In this document: piece by piece, positions 19,924 to 28,228 of the stretch | Numbering within the stretch: the first letter of the stretch is position 1 | Layout: the number at the start of each line of letters is the position of its first letter | DNA from: Streptomyces sp. NBC_01294 | GTDB lineage: Bacteria; Actinomycetota; Actinomycetes; Streptomycetales; Streptomycetaceae | NCBI RefSeq assembly: GCF_035917235.1 | Contig: NZ_CP108423.1 | Location: 2,108,001 to 2,172,000, forward strand | Reading direction: 5' to 3' | DNA: 64,000 bases | The notes under the pieces: generated by a model | What the model saw: the letters and a program-made list of their open reading frames with translations, nothing else | Database searches by the model: none | Told to the model about the DNA's origin: nothing | Translations under genes and position numbers: made by a program

Positions 19924-21402
19924 TCAGTGGGTCCGGCGGGCGGCGGCCGGGATGGCGTCGGCCAGGCGGTCCAGGACCGCCGCGGCCTGCTCGTCGGTCA
20001 GGGTCAGCGGAGGGAGCAGACGGACCACGGCGCCGTGGCGGCCGCCGAGTTCGACGATCAGGCCGCGGTCCAGGCACTCCTGGCGGACGGCCGCGGCGAG
20101 GGCCGGTGCGGCGGCCCCGGTGGCGGGATCGACGAGTTCGACGCCGATCATCAGGCCCCGGCCCCGGACGTCCCCGATACAGGGGTGCTCGGAGGCCAGG
20201 CCGCGCAGGGCCGTCAGCATCCGCTCGCCCAGGACGCCGGCACGCTCGGCGAGCCGGTTCTCGCGTACGTAGGCGAGCGTGGCGGTGCCGGCGGCCATGG
20301 CGAGCTGGTTGCCGCGGAAGGTTCCGGCATGCGCCCCGGGGGCCCAGACGTCCAGGCCGGACCGGTACACGATCACCGCGAGCGGCAGGCTGCCGCCGAT
20401 CGCCTTGGAGAGGACCATCACGTCGGGCACCACCCCGGCGTGGTCGACACCCCAGAAGGCACCGGTCCGGCCGACGCCCGTCTGTACCTCGTCGGCGATC
20501 AGCGGGATCCCCCTCGCCGCGGCGATCTCGCGCATGCGGCGCAGCCAGGCGTCCGGGGAGGGGTTGACCCCGCCCTCGCCCTGTACGGGCTCGACGATCA
20601 TCCCCGCGGGGGCGGGCACCCCGCCCTTGGGGTCGTCCAGTAGGTTCTCCGTCCAGCGCGCGGCGAGTTCGGCGCCCTCGGGGCCGCCGACGCCGAACGG
20701 GCAGCGGAAGTCCTGCGGGTACGGGAGCCGGGTCACCCGTGCCTCGGGGGCGCCGCCCGAGGCGTTCAAGGCCCCGGCGGTCATCCCGTGGTAGGCCCCG
20801 GTGAAGGCGAGCATCCCGGGGCGGCCGGTCGCGGTGCGGACCAGTTTGAGGGCGGCCTCCACGGCGTCCGTGCCGGCCGGCCCGCAGAACTGGATGCGCG
20901 CGTCGGCGGCCAGCTCCGGCGGCAGGTTGGTGAACAGCTCGGTGGTGAAGGCGTCCTTGACCGGGGTCGCGAGGTCCAGCACGTGCAGCGGCGCCCCGGA
21001 GTCGAGGACACCGCGGATGGCTTCGAGCACCACCGGATGGTTGTGCCCGAGGGCGAGGGTGCCGGCGCCGGAGAGGCAGTCGAGGTAACGCCGCCCGTCG
21101 GCGCCCTCGATGGTCAGCCCGCGGGCGCGCACGGGGACGATGGGCAGGGAGCGCGCGTACGTCCGGGCGGCGGACTCCCGCTGTGTCTGCCTGCGCAGGA
21201 TGCCCTCGGGGGCAACGGGGGCGACGTCGCCGCCGTTTGCGGCCGGACCGCCGGGGCCCGGTAGCCGACTGCCCTGAGGAGGCACCTGCGGCGGCACTTG
21301 AGGCGGGTTCTGTGTCGCGGCCGCCGCCGCGGCCGGCTCGGTCAAGGCCACGAGTGTCGGTCCTCCCGCACTGACTGCTTCTCCGGATTGCGCCTCGAAC
21401 AT
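19924..21402 (-). CDS. Class III aminotransferase of the diaminobutyrate--2-oxoglutarate type
   Basis: This 492-residue PLP enzyme is the first gene of the siderophore operon. It has the class III pattern DCLSGAGTLALGHNHP, GPAGTDAVEAALKLVR, FTGAYHGMTAGALNASGG, LIADEVQTGVGRTGAFWGVDHAGVVPDVMVLSKAIGGSLPLAVIV (PLP Asp and Schiff-base Lys) and HAGTFRGNQLAMAAG. Homologues make L-2,4-diaminobutyrate from aspartate semialdehyde, which would be the amine building block for the two IucA/IucC ligases. The first ~80 residues are a low-complexity tail (AAAAAATQNPPQVPPQVPPQ). The ATG at 21402 follows a GGGGAG site at 9 bases. Confidence 0.88.
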   Translation of the reverse strand: MFEAQSGEAVSAGGPTLVALTEPAAAAAATQNPPQVPPQVPPQGSRLPGPGGPAANGGDVAPVAPEGILRRQTQRESAARTYARSLPIVPVRARGLTIEGADGRRYLDCLSGAGTLALGHNHPVVLEAIRGVLDSGAPLHVLDLATPVKDAFTTELFTNLPPELAADARIQFCGPAGTDAVEAALKLVRTATGRPGMLAFTGAYHGMTAGALNASGGAPEARVTRLPYPQDFRCPFGVGGPEGAELAARWTENLLDDPKGGVPAPAGMIVEPVQGEGGVNPSPDAWLRRMREIAAARGIPLIADEVQTGVGRTGAFWGVDHAGVVPDVMVLSKAIGGSLPLAVIVYRSGLDVWAPGAHAGTFRGNQLAMAAGTATLAYVRENRLAERAGVLGERMLTALRGLASEHPCIGDVRGRGLMIGVELVDPATGAAAPALAAAVRQECLDRGLIVELGGRHGAVVRLLPPLTLTDEQAAAVLDRLADAIPAAARRTH

Positions 21403-21463
21403 GAACGCTGCTCCCCCATCCCCCGTACGTACCAACGACGGTGGCGGCGACGGATCACGGGTG

Positions 21464-21482
21464 GGGGCAAGATCCTTGCCCC
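21464..21482. promoter_or_regulatory. Perfect 19-base palindrome in the divergent siderophore/protease promoter region
   Basis: GGGGCAAGATCCTTGCCCC has 8-bp arms with a 3-base centre. It sits midway in the 189-base gap between the leftward siderophore operon and the rightward protease gene, a natural place for an operator. It is not the TTAGGTTAGGCTAACCTAA-like box expected for DmdR/IdeR, which I could not find in this gap. Confidence 0.5.
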
Positions 21483-21591
21483 GTAAGGGACGAGCGACAG
21501 GAACCGGCGCCCCGGCCTGTCTCGTCCTCACCAGCAGCGGCATAGTGGGGGACTGCACTCCACGCCTCGAATCACCAGGGGGACGAACGAC

Positions 21592-22761
21592 ATGCGACCG
21601 AACCGACCGGTCACCGCGATCCTGTGCGCGGCCACGCTCGCGCTGACCGCGGCTGCCTGCGGCCCCGGCGACGAAGAGGCCGGCGGCGACGCCAAGCCGA
21701 CCGTGGCGGCGAGCCTGCCGGCCCCGGACGGGATAAAGATCCCGGATCAGCTCAAGGAGAAGCTCAAGGAACGCGGCATCGACCTTGAGAAGTGGAAGGG
21801 GGGTGAGTGGAAGAACTGGAAGAAGGAGGACTGGCTCCGCGAGGCGGGCGACTACATCAACCCGATCATCGAGGGCCTGTGGGACCCGGACCGCATGCGC
21901 GACGCCGAGCAGCCGCAGCGCCCGGCCGTCGACCCGGACGCGGGCAAGGACCAGGGCGTCACCGACCCGACCCCGGCTCCGGTGACGGCCAAGCAGGCCG
22001 GTCCGCCCTACCACCAGAGCGTTCCGGAGTCCGGCAAGGTCTTCTTCGACGGGCCCGAGGGCTCGATGGTCTGCTCCGCGACCGTGGTCAAGGACCCCGC
22101 CCACCCCGGCAAGTCCAACATGGTCTGGACGGCGGGCCACTGCGTGCACGCGGGCAAGGCCGGCGGCTGGTACCGCAACATCGCCTTCGTCCCGTCCTAC
22201 AACAACGCGGGCAAGCCCGCGGCGCAGCTCAAGGGCGCGCCGCGCGAGCAGGTGGCCCCGTACGGCGTGTGGTGGAGCGACTGGGCGCAGACCTCCGACC
22301 AGTGGATCGCGACCGGCGGTCCGACCGGCGGCGCGGGTGCCCCGTACGACTTCGCGGTGCTGCACGTGACGCCTGAGAAGGGCAGCGGCAAGTCGCTGGA
22401 GGAGACGGTCGGTTCGGCGCTCCCGGTGGAGTTCGCCGCGCCCGCCGTGCCGAAGGTCGCGAGCATCACGGCGACGGGCTACCCGGCCGCGGCTCCGTTC
22501 GACGGCCAGAGGGCCTTCCAGTGCACGGACAAGCCGGGCCGGCTGACCCTGAAGGCGAACGACCCGGTGATGTACCGCATCGGCTGCACGATGACCGGCG
22601 GTTCCTCCGGCGGCGGCTGGGTGGCGGCGGGCGCCGACGGCAAGCCGGCGCTGGTGTCGAACACCTCGATCGGCCCGGCCAAGGCGGGCTGGCTGGCCGG
22701 ACCCCGGCTGGGTCCGGAGGCGAAGGGCGTCTTCGACGCCGTCAGCGGCAAGTTCAAGTAG
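21592..22761 (+). CDS. Secreted lipoprotein trypsin-like serine protease
   Basis: This 389-residue protein starts with a lipoprotein signal peptide (MRPNRPVTAILCAATLALTAAACG, lipobox LTAAAC, lipidated Cys near residue 23). A charged helical linker with KEKLKERGIDLEKWKGG follows, then the chymotrypsin-fold protease. The triad is visible as His in VWTAGHCVHAG, Asp in APYDFAVLHV and Ser in MTGGSSGGGWV. Cysteines flanking the His and Ser suggest disulfides. It should act outside the cell at the membrane surface; the substrate is unknown. The ATG follows GGGGGACGAACGAC. It ends before a strong terminator and is convergent with hflX. Confidence 0.92.
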   Translation: MRPNRPVTAILCAATLALTAAACGPGDEEAGGDAKPTVAASLPAPDGIKIPDQLKEKLKERGIDLEKWKGGEWKNWKKEDWLREAGDYINPIIEGLWDPDRMRDAEQPQRPAVDPDAGKDQGVTDPTPAPVTAKQAGPPYHQSVPESGKVFFDGPEGSMVCSATVVKDPAHPGKSNMVWTAGHCVHAGKAGGWYRNIAFVPSYNNAGKPAAQLKGAPREQVAPYGVWWSDWAQTSDQWIATGGPTGGAGAPYDFAVLHVTPEKGSGKSLEETVGSALPVEFAAPAVPKVASITATGYPAAAPFDGQRAFQCTDKPGRLTLKANDPVMYRIGCTMTGGSSGGGWVAAGADGKPALVSNTSIGPAKAGWLAGPRLGPEAKGVFDAVSGKFK

Positions 22762-22863
22762 GCGGGTTCATGTAGCCGGGTTCACGTAGAACCGGAGCCC
22801 GGAGCACGTAGCCCGGAGCATCGCAGCGCCGGCGGCGCCGCGATGCCCCGGAGCGGGACCGAA

Positions 22864-22902
22864 CGGCTGAGGCCCCCCTGCACCGCAGGGGGGCCTCAGC
22901 CG
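22864..22902. terminator. Terminator between the protease gene and hflX
   Basis: A perfect 17-bp inverted repeat (CGGCTGAGGCCCCCCTG and complement) with a 5-base loop lies between the convergent 3' ends. Confidence 0.88.
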
Positions 22903-22932
22903 TCATGCCACCAACCGAGCCGTCCGGCCCGC

Positions 22933-24447
22933 CTACTGCTTCGCGAGCGCGTACGGAGCGAGGTCCGCCGCCAGTTCCGCGTGGACCCGCGCCTTGAGCA
23001 GGGTGCCGTCCGGGGTGTGCTCCTCGGAGATCACCTCGCCCTCGGCATGCGCCTTGGCGACCAGCGAGCCGCGCGTGTACGGCACCATGGCCTCCACCTC
23101 GACCTCGGGCCGCGGCAGCTCGGAATCGATGAGCGCGAGCAGTTCCTCGATGCCGAGGCCGGTCCGCGCCGAGACGGCGATGGAGTGGCGCTCGATCCGC
23201 AGCAGCCGCTGCAGTACGAGCGGATCCGCGGCGTCCGCCTTGTTGATCACGACGATCTCGGGCACGTTCACCGCGCCGACCTCGCGGATCACCTCGCGCA
23301 CCGCCGCCAGCTGCTCCTCCGGCGCCGGGTGCGAGCCGTCCACGATGTGCAGGATCAGGTCGGAGTCGCCGACCTCCTCCATCGTGGAGCGGAATGCCTC
23401 GACGAGGTGGTGGGGCAGGTGCCGGACGAAGCCGACGGTGTCGGCCAGGGTGTAGACCCGGCCGCTCGGCGTCTCGGCCCGGCGCACGGTCGGGTCGAGG
23501 GTGGCGAACAGTGCGTTCTCCACCAGCACGCCCGCGCCCGTGAGGCGGTTGAGCAGCGAGGACTTGCCCGCGTTGGTGTAGCCGGCGATGGCGACCGACG
23601 GCACCTTGTTGCGACGCCGTTCCTGCCGCTTGATGTCACGGCCGGTCTTCATCTCCGCGATCTCCCGGCGCATCTTCGCCATCTTCTCGCGGATCCGTCG
23701 CCGGTCCGTCTCGATCTTGGTCTCACCGGGGCCGCGCGTGGCCATGCCGCCACCGCCGCCGCCACCCATCTGCCGGGACAGCGAGGCACCCCAGCCGCGC
23801 AGTCGCGGCAGCATGTACTGCATCTGCGCGAGCGCGACCTGTGCCTTGCCCTCTCGGGACTTGGCGTGCTGGGCGAAGATGTCGAGGATGAGGGCGGTCC
23901 GGTCGACCACCTTCACCTTGACGACGTCTTCGAGGGCGATGAGCTGGCCGGGGCTGAGCTCGCCGTCACAGACGACGGTGTCGGCGCCGCTCTCCATGAC
24001 GATGTCGCGCAGCTCGCGGGCCTTGCCCGAACCGATGAAGGTGGCCGGGTCCGGCTTGTCACGGCGCTGGATCACGCCGTCGAGTACGAGGGCACCCGCC
24101 GTCTCGGCGAGGGCGGCGAGCTCCGCGAGGGAGTTCTCCGCGTCGTTCACCGTGCCGGAGGTCCAGACACCGACGAGCACGACACGCTCCAGGCGCAGCT
24201 GCCGGTACTCGACCTCGGTGACGTCTTCGAGCTCGGTGGAGAGGCCGGCCACGCGGCGCAGGGCCGCGCGCTCCGAGCGTTCGAGCTGCTCGCCGTCCCG
24301 GTCTCCGTCGATCTCGTGGCTCCAGGCGACGTCCTCTTCCATCAGGGCATCGGCCCGAAGGCTCTCGGTGAAGCTCTGCGGGTCACGCACGTCCTGTGCG
24401 TCCTGTGCGTCCCGCGCGTCCTGGGAAGGGGAAGAAGAGGAGGTCAT
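22933..24447 (-). CDS. hflX: Ribosome-associated GTPase HflX
   Basis: This 504-residue GTPase binds the large ribosomal subunit and splits or rescues stalled ribosomes under stress. The N-terminal HflX domain (LVGVWTSGTVNDAENSLAELAALAETAGA, then KPDPATFIGSGKARELRD) is followed by a coiled linker with the conserved GGGGGG..TRGPGETKIETDRR motif. The G domain has G1 GYTNAGKSSLLN, G3 DTVGFVRHLPHHLVEAF and G4 NKAD. The C-terminus EVISEEHTPDGTLLKARVH is typical. It is followed on the same strand, with opposite neighbour at its 3' end, by a terminator shared with the protease gene. Confidence 0.96.
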   Translation of the reverse strand: MTSSSSPSQDARDAQDAQDVRDPQSFTESLRADALMEEDVAWSHEIDGDRDGEQLERSERAALRRVAGLSTELEDVTEVEYRQLRLERVVLVGVWTSGTVNDAENSLAELAALAETAGALVLDGVIQRRDKPDPATFIGSGKARELRDIVMESGADTVVCDGELSPGQLIALEDVVKVKVVDRTALILDIFAQHAKSREGKAQVALAQMQYMLPRLRGWGASLSRQMGGGGGGGMATRGPGETKIETDRRRIREKMAKMRREIAEMKTGRDIKRQERRRNKVPSVAIAGYTNAGKSSLLNRLTGAGVLVENALFATLDPTVRRAETPSGRVYTLADTVGFVRHLPHHLVEAFRSTMEEVGDSDLILHIVDGSHPAPEEQLAAVREVIREVGAVNVPEIVVINKADAADPLVLQRLLRIERHSIAVSARTGLGIEELLALIDSELPRPEVEVEAMVPYTRGSLVAKAHAEGEVISEEHTPDGTLLKARVHAELAADLAPYALAKQ

Positions 24448-24574
24448 TGGATCCTTACGTCGATTCGAATAGCGCTGTCACGCTGACTGTCACGTCCAAC
24501 GTGTCACACCGCCGGGGGATTCCCCGAACGGCCCCGTCGATGGTGACATGCCCGTTCCTCGCCGGTCACACCCT

Positions 24575-26101
24575 TTATTGGCCGGACGCGGCCCCGCCCG
24601 CGCCTGCCCCGCCCGCCCCTGGCTTGCCGGACGCCGCCTTGCCCGAGGCCGCCGGGGCGGCCGGGGCGGCCGGGGCGCTCCATTCCGGGTGCCCGGGCAT
24701 CGCCGGGGTCGTCTTCCCGTACAGCCAGGGCTCCAGGAAGGCCCCGAGGTCCCGGCCCGCCTCCTGCGAGGCCAGGCGTACGAAGTCGTCCGTGCCCGCG
24801 ACCCCGTCCCGGTACTCGGAGACCCACCGCCGCTCGGTCCGGTCGAAGGCCTCGAAGCCGATCTCCTGCCGCAGCGCGTAGAGGATCAGCGCGGCGCCGT
24901 CGTAGACCACCGGCCGGAACAGCCCGATCTTCTCGCCGGGCGGCGCGGCCTTCGGGGCGGCCGGCGGGCCGCCCGCCGCCCGCCACTGGTCCGAGCGCTG
25001 GTACGCCTCGCGCATGCGCCGCTCCAGCGAGTACTTGCCGAGGCCGTCCGCGTACAGGGCCTCGTACCAGGTGGCGTGTCCCTCGTTGAGCCACAGGTCG
25101 GACCAGGTCCGCGGGGAGACGCTGTCGCCGAACCACTGGTGGGCCAGCTCGTGCACCATCACGGACTCGACGTACCACTCGGGGTAGGCCTCGCCCGAGA
25201 AGAGGCTGTTCTCGAAGAGCGAGAGGGTCTGCGTCTCCAGCTCGAAGCCGGTCGTGGCCCGCGCGATCAGCACCCCGTAGTTCTCGAAGGGGTAGCGGCC
25301 GACCCGCTCCTCCATCCACTCGACGTGGCCCGCGGTCTTCGCCAGCCAGGGCTCCAGCCGCTCCCTGTCCTCGGCGGGCACCACGTCGCGCAGCGGCAGC
25401 CCGTGCGGTCCGGTGTGGTGCACGACGGCGGAGCGGCCCACGGAGACCTGGGCCAGCTCGGTGGCCATCGGGTGCCGGGTCTGGTAGGTCCACGTGGTCG
25501 AGGGACCGATGCGCAGGGCGGGGGCCACGGACTCGCCGTTGGCGACGGCCGTGAGCCCGGCGGGGGCGGTGATCCGGAAGGTGAAGTACGCCTTGTCGGC
25601 CGGGTGGTCGTTGCAGGGGAACACCCGGTGGGCGGCGTCCGCCTGGTTGGCCATGGCCAGGCCGTCCTCGGTGGGCACCCAGCCGCCGTCCCCGCGTCCG
25701 CGCGGGTCGCTGGTGTGCCGGACGGTGATGCGCAGCGGCACGTCGTCCGCCACCGCGCGCGCGGGGGTCAGCACGAGGTCCTCCCCCACGCTCTCGAACC
25801 GCGCCGGCTCCCCGTTGACCTCGACGGACGCCACCTTCCCGTGGGTGAAGTCCAGGTTGATCCGCTCCAGCCGCTGCAGGGCACGGGCGTCGATGACGGT
25901 CACCGCGTCGAGCGGGCTCAGGTTGTCCTTGTACGCGAAGGACAGGTCGTACGAGAGCACGTCGTACCCGGGGTTCCCGAGCTCGGGGAAGAGCCGGTCG
26001 CCGATGCCCAGCGGCGTCGGCGGGGGCAGAACGGCGGCGACGAGGGTGAGGGAGGCCGCGGCGAGCAGGGCGGCGCGCAGGCGCGGGGAGGAGAGCTGCA
26101 T
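24575..26101 (-). CDS. Secreted M1 family zinc metallopeptidase
   Basis: This 508-residue protein starts at the ATG at 26101 with a signal peptide (MQLSSPRLRAALLAAASLTLVAAVLPPP). The zinc site is complete: VMVHELAHQWFGDSVSPRTWSDLWLNEGHATWYEALY supplies HExxH and the third ligand Glu. It lacks the usual substrate motif GAMEN, having FENYGVLIARATTGFE in that region, as in bacterial secreted M1 peptidases. The last ~35 residues are an Ala/Gly-rich low-complexity tail (AAPAAPAASGKAASGKPGAGG). It removes N-terminal residues from peptides. It is the last core gene before the accessory island, and the peptide gene of the island is 243 bases upstream on the same strand. Confidence 0.9.
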   Translation of the reverse strand: MQLSSPRLRAALLAAASLTLVAAVLPPPTPLGIGDRLFPELGNPGYDVLSYDLSFAYKDNLSPLDAVTVIDARALQRLERINLDFTHGKVASVEVNGEPARFESVGEDLVLTPARAVADDVPLRITVRHTSDPRGRGDGGWVPTEDGLAMANQADAAHRVFPCNDHPADKAYFTFRITAPAGLTAVANGESVAPALRIGPSTTWTYQTRHPMATELAQVSVGRSAVVHHTGPHGLPLRDVVPAEDRERLEPWLAKTAGHVEWMEERVGRYPFENYGVLIARATTGFELETQTLSLFENSLFSGEAYPEWYVESVMVHELAHQWFGDSVSPRTWSDLWLNEGHATWYEALYADGLGKYSLERRMREAYQRSDQWRAAGGPPAAPKAAPPGEKIGLFRPVVYDGAALILYALRQEIGFEAFDRTERRWVSEYRDGVAGTDDFVRLASQEAGRDLGAFLEPWLYGKTTPAMPGHPEWSAPAAPAAPAASGKAASGKPGAGGAGAGGAASGQ

Positions 26102-26344
26102 CCACCACCGCTTACCAGCGCCCGCCGCGCCGCTGCGAACGGCGCGCGACGAGGCCACCCGAACGGGGCTTTTCCGGGCCGCCCGGTGACACGCCGGAGG
26201 TCCGGAGGCCCCGGGAGACCGCGGGGCCTGGAGGGGGCGGGAGGTCGTCCGCCGCCCACACGATTTCGGCCCGCCTCCCTCACGGGTGGCGGGCCGCACG
26301 TAATAACGCCGCCTTCCCGCGGCTCGCTCGCGTCACGGTGGGGA

Positions 26345-26596
26345 TCAACGCCAGTCGGCGTCGCCCGCGAGTGCGGAGGCGATCCTGGGCGCGGGCATCG
26401 GCCAGTCGATGTCGCCGGCGGGTGCGGCGACGATCCTGGGAGTGGGCGACGGCCAGTCGATGTCGCCCGCGGGTGCGGCGGCGATCCTGGGAGCGGGCGA
26501 CGGCCAGTCGATGTCGCCCGCGGGTGCGGCGGCGACGGTCACGGCGACGGCGGACAGCAAGACGGCCACGGAAGCAAGAGACGAACGCATGCGCAT
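26345..26596 (-). CDS. Small secreted peptide precursor with four tandem 17-residue repeats
   Basis: This 83-residue product starts at the ATG at 26596, five bases after a GGAG site. Residues 1-25 form a classical signal peptide (basic MRMR, hydrophobic LASVAVLLSAVAVTV, then AAAPA). The rest is a tandem array: GDIDWPSPAPRIAAAPA, GDIDWPSPTPRIVAAPA, GDIDWPMPAPRIASALA and a terminal GDADWR. Each unit is preceded by an APA or ALA tripeptide resembling a signal-peptidase site. There are no cysteines. It is divergent from the XRE regulator, 285 bases apart, with TTGCCAA operators between them. The layout suggests a multi-copy signalling peptide precursor; I do not recognise a named family, and a structural surface peptide is possible. 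Confidence 0.72.
   Translation of the reverse strand: MRMRSSLASVAVLLSAVAVTVAAAPAGDIDWPSPAPRIAAAPAGDIDWPSPTPRIVAAPAGDIDWPMPAPRIASALAGDADWR
26349..26545. repeat. Tandem array of 51-base units coding the peptide repeats
   Basis: Units begin at 26349, 26400, 26451 and 26502, each opening with a match to GGCCAGTCGATGTCGCC (the first degenerate). Period 51 equals 17 codons, so the repeat is maintained in frame. The two middle units are nearly identical, suggesting recent duplication or selection on the peptide. Confidence 0.9.
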
Positions 26597-26703
26597 GACA
26601 GCTCCAGACAGGGCGAGGACAAGGGAGGCAACATGAAAAGGTCCAGATGAAGCAGGGGGTGGATACCCCGCAGCATCATCAGTCCGGGGCGCGCAGCCCC
26701 ACC

Positions 26704-26810
26704 TGGCAGTTGAGCTTGCCAAATATTGCCAAGGTGGTCAACCAGAAATCCGCACCCATCGCATGGCCGTGGCAGGCTGTGGCAGGACATCAGGCATGAG
26801 GTTTGCCAAA
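26704..26810. promoter_or_regulatory. Cluster of TTGCCAA/TGGCAGG motifs between the peptide and regulator genes
   Basis: TTGCCAA occurs at 26716-26722 and 26726-26732, exactly 10 bases apart; TGGCAGG occurs at 26770-26776 and 26780-26786, again 10 apart; TGGCAG is at 26704 and TTTGCCAAA at 26802-26810. The 285-base intergenic region is more A/T-rich than its surroundings. The same motif recurs only in the other two non-coding control regions of the island, so this is the probable binding region of the XRE regulator(s), placed to control both the peptide gene and the regulator itself. Confidence 0.72.
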
Positions 26811-26881
26811 CCGCCCAGAGCTGAATTAAAGTGACGCGGACAACCGGGGGCCGCTTCCGCAGCATTGAATGTAGGACTCAT

Positions 26882-28099
26882 ATGTCAACAGAGTCGTCCT
26901 TCGGGCTCCGCCTCAAGGCGTTGAGACAGCAGCAAGGACTCTCCCAGGCCGCACTGGCAGGCGACGAAATCTCGACGGGATACCTGTCGCGCCTGGAATC
27001 GGGCGCCCGGAAACCCACGGAGCGAGTGATCGCTTATCTTGCCAAGCGGTTGGACGTCGACCGTTCGGCCTTTTACATCCAGCCGAGCAGCAGTTCACTC
27101 ACCCAGGCACTGAGCCTTGCCGCCTCCACGGACAGCAGCGAGGCAATCGAGGACCTCATCGACGTCTTCGCCACCGCCCGGGACGAGGACCCGCTGCTGC
27201 GCTGGCAGGCGCTGTGGTTGATCGAACGGTACTGGCACGCGCGCCGCGAGCACGCCGAGGAGCTGGCCTGTCTCGAAGAGCTGACCGCCATCGCCGACGA
27301 CCTCGAACTGCCCGCACTGCAGTGCAGGTCCAAGAGCCGGCTCGCCCGGTGCCTGCGCGCCAAGGGTGACGTCGCCCGCGCGCTCGAGTTCGCCGTCAGC
27401 GCCCACCAGGTCGCCAAGCAGGCCGGCCTGCCCGTGTCCGACGAGGCAAACGCGCTGCTGGCCCTCGTCTCCGTCGAGGCGGAGGCGGGCCGGTTGCCCG
27501 ACGCACGGGCGCACGCCGAAGAGCTGGTCGAGCTGGTGGCGGAGGGGTCGGAGACCCTGCGTTCCGAGGCGCTCTGGACGGCCGCCACGGTCTGCTCCCG
27601 CCAGGGCGACGACGACGCCGCGTGCGCGTTCCTGCATCAGGCCATGGCCATCCTGGACAGCCGTGTCGACCCCGTACTGTGGGCGCGGCTCCGGCTGGCC
27701 GCCGCCTCCCTGCATCTGCAGGGCAGTCCTCCTTCCACCGAGTCCGCACGCGCCCACCTGAACGAGGCGGAGGCGGCGTTCGCCCTCGTCGGTACGCCGG
27801 TCCAGCAGCAGGAAATCCTGGCGCTGCAGGCCCACCTCGCGTTCGAGGAGGGCCGGTACGCCGACGCCCGGGCGGCCCACTCCCAGCTCGACGTCGACAA
27901 GCTGATGCTCAACTACCGTGACCGGATCCGGTTGCAGACCCTGGACAGCAGGCTGCTGATCGTGGAGGGCCACCGGAAGGAAGGGCTCGCCCGGCTCAAG
28001 CACTTGGGCGAGGACGCCCGACGCGCCGCGAACCTCGACCTGGCCGCCGAGATCTGGCAGATCCTGGCCGAGACCCTGGAGCACACATCGGCCGGCTGA
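26882..28099 (+). CDS. XRE-family regulator with helical-repeat (TPR-like) C-terminal domain
   Basis: This 405-residue protein starts at the ATG at 26882, six bases after AGGA; an upstream GTG at 26831 is less likely. The N-terminal helix-turn-helix is clear (FGLRLKALRQQQGLSQAALAGDEISTGYLSRLESGARKPTERVIAYLAKRL, residues 6-57). The remaining ~340 residues are regular helix pairs such as ALEFAVSAHQVAKQAGLPVSDEANALLALVSVEAEAGRLPDARAHAEELVELV, as in TPR-type sensor domains. HTH plus TPR is the layout of RRNPP-type peptide-responsive regulators and of several Streptomyces antibiotic regulators. It is divergent from a secreted repeat peptide gene and shares TTGCCAA motifs with the island promoters, so I infer that it is the island's master regulator. 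Confidence 0.88.
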   Translation: MSTESSFGLRLKALRQQQGLSQAALAGDEISTGYLSRLESGARKPTERVIAYLAKRLDVDRSAFYIQPSSSSLTQALSLAASTDSSEAIEDLIDVFATARDEDPLLRWQALWLIERYWHARREHAEELACLEELTAIADDLELPALQCRSKSRLARCLRAKGDVARALEFAVSAHQVAKQAGLPVSDEANALLALVSVEAEAGRLPDARAHAEELVELVAEGSETLRSEALWTAATVCSRQGDDDAACAFLHQAMAILDSRVDPVLWARLRLAAASLHLQGSPPSTESARAHLNEAEAAFALVGTPVQQQEILALQAHLAFEEGRYADARAAHSQLDVDKLMLNYRDRIRLQTLDSRLLIVEGHRKEGLARLKHLGEDARRAANLDLAAEIWQILAETLEHTSAG

Positions 28100-28162
28100 T
28101 CCCAGCACGTCGACCGCGTCGGCGCACCGTCGACGCGGCCGACGTGCATCCGGCCTGAAACA

Positions 28163-28202
28163 CCTGGAGGCTCCCTACCGTTACCGGTAGGGAGCCTCCA
28201 GG
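28163..28202. terminator. Terminator between the regulator and the class III aminotransferase gene
   Basis: A perfect 18-bp inverted repeat (CCTGGAGGCTCCCTACCG and complement) with a 4-base loop lies between the convergent genes and serves both. Confidence 0.9.
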
Positions 28203-28228
28203 CTTTCGGACCGCCGGCGGGCGGTCCC

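Noticed and set aside
21403..21591. Iron-dependent regulator box expected before the siderophore operon
   Set aside because: I searched for a TTAGGTTAGGCTAACC-like palindrome on both strands and found none; only the unrelated GGGGCAAG palindrome is present.
26349..26545. CRISPR array suspected from the regular 51-base repeats
   Set aside because: There are no unique spacers; the repeats are contiguous, in frame and coding, and no cas genes are present.
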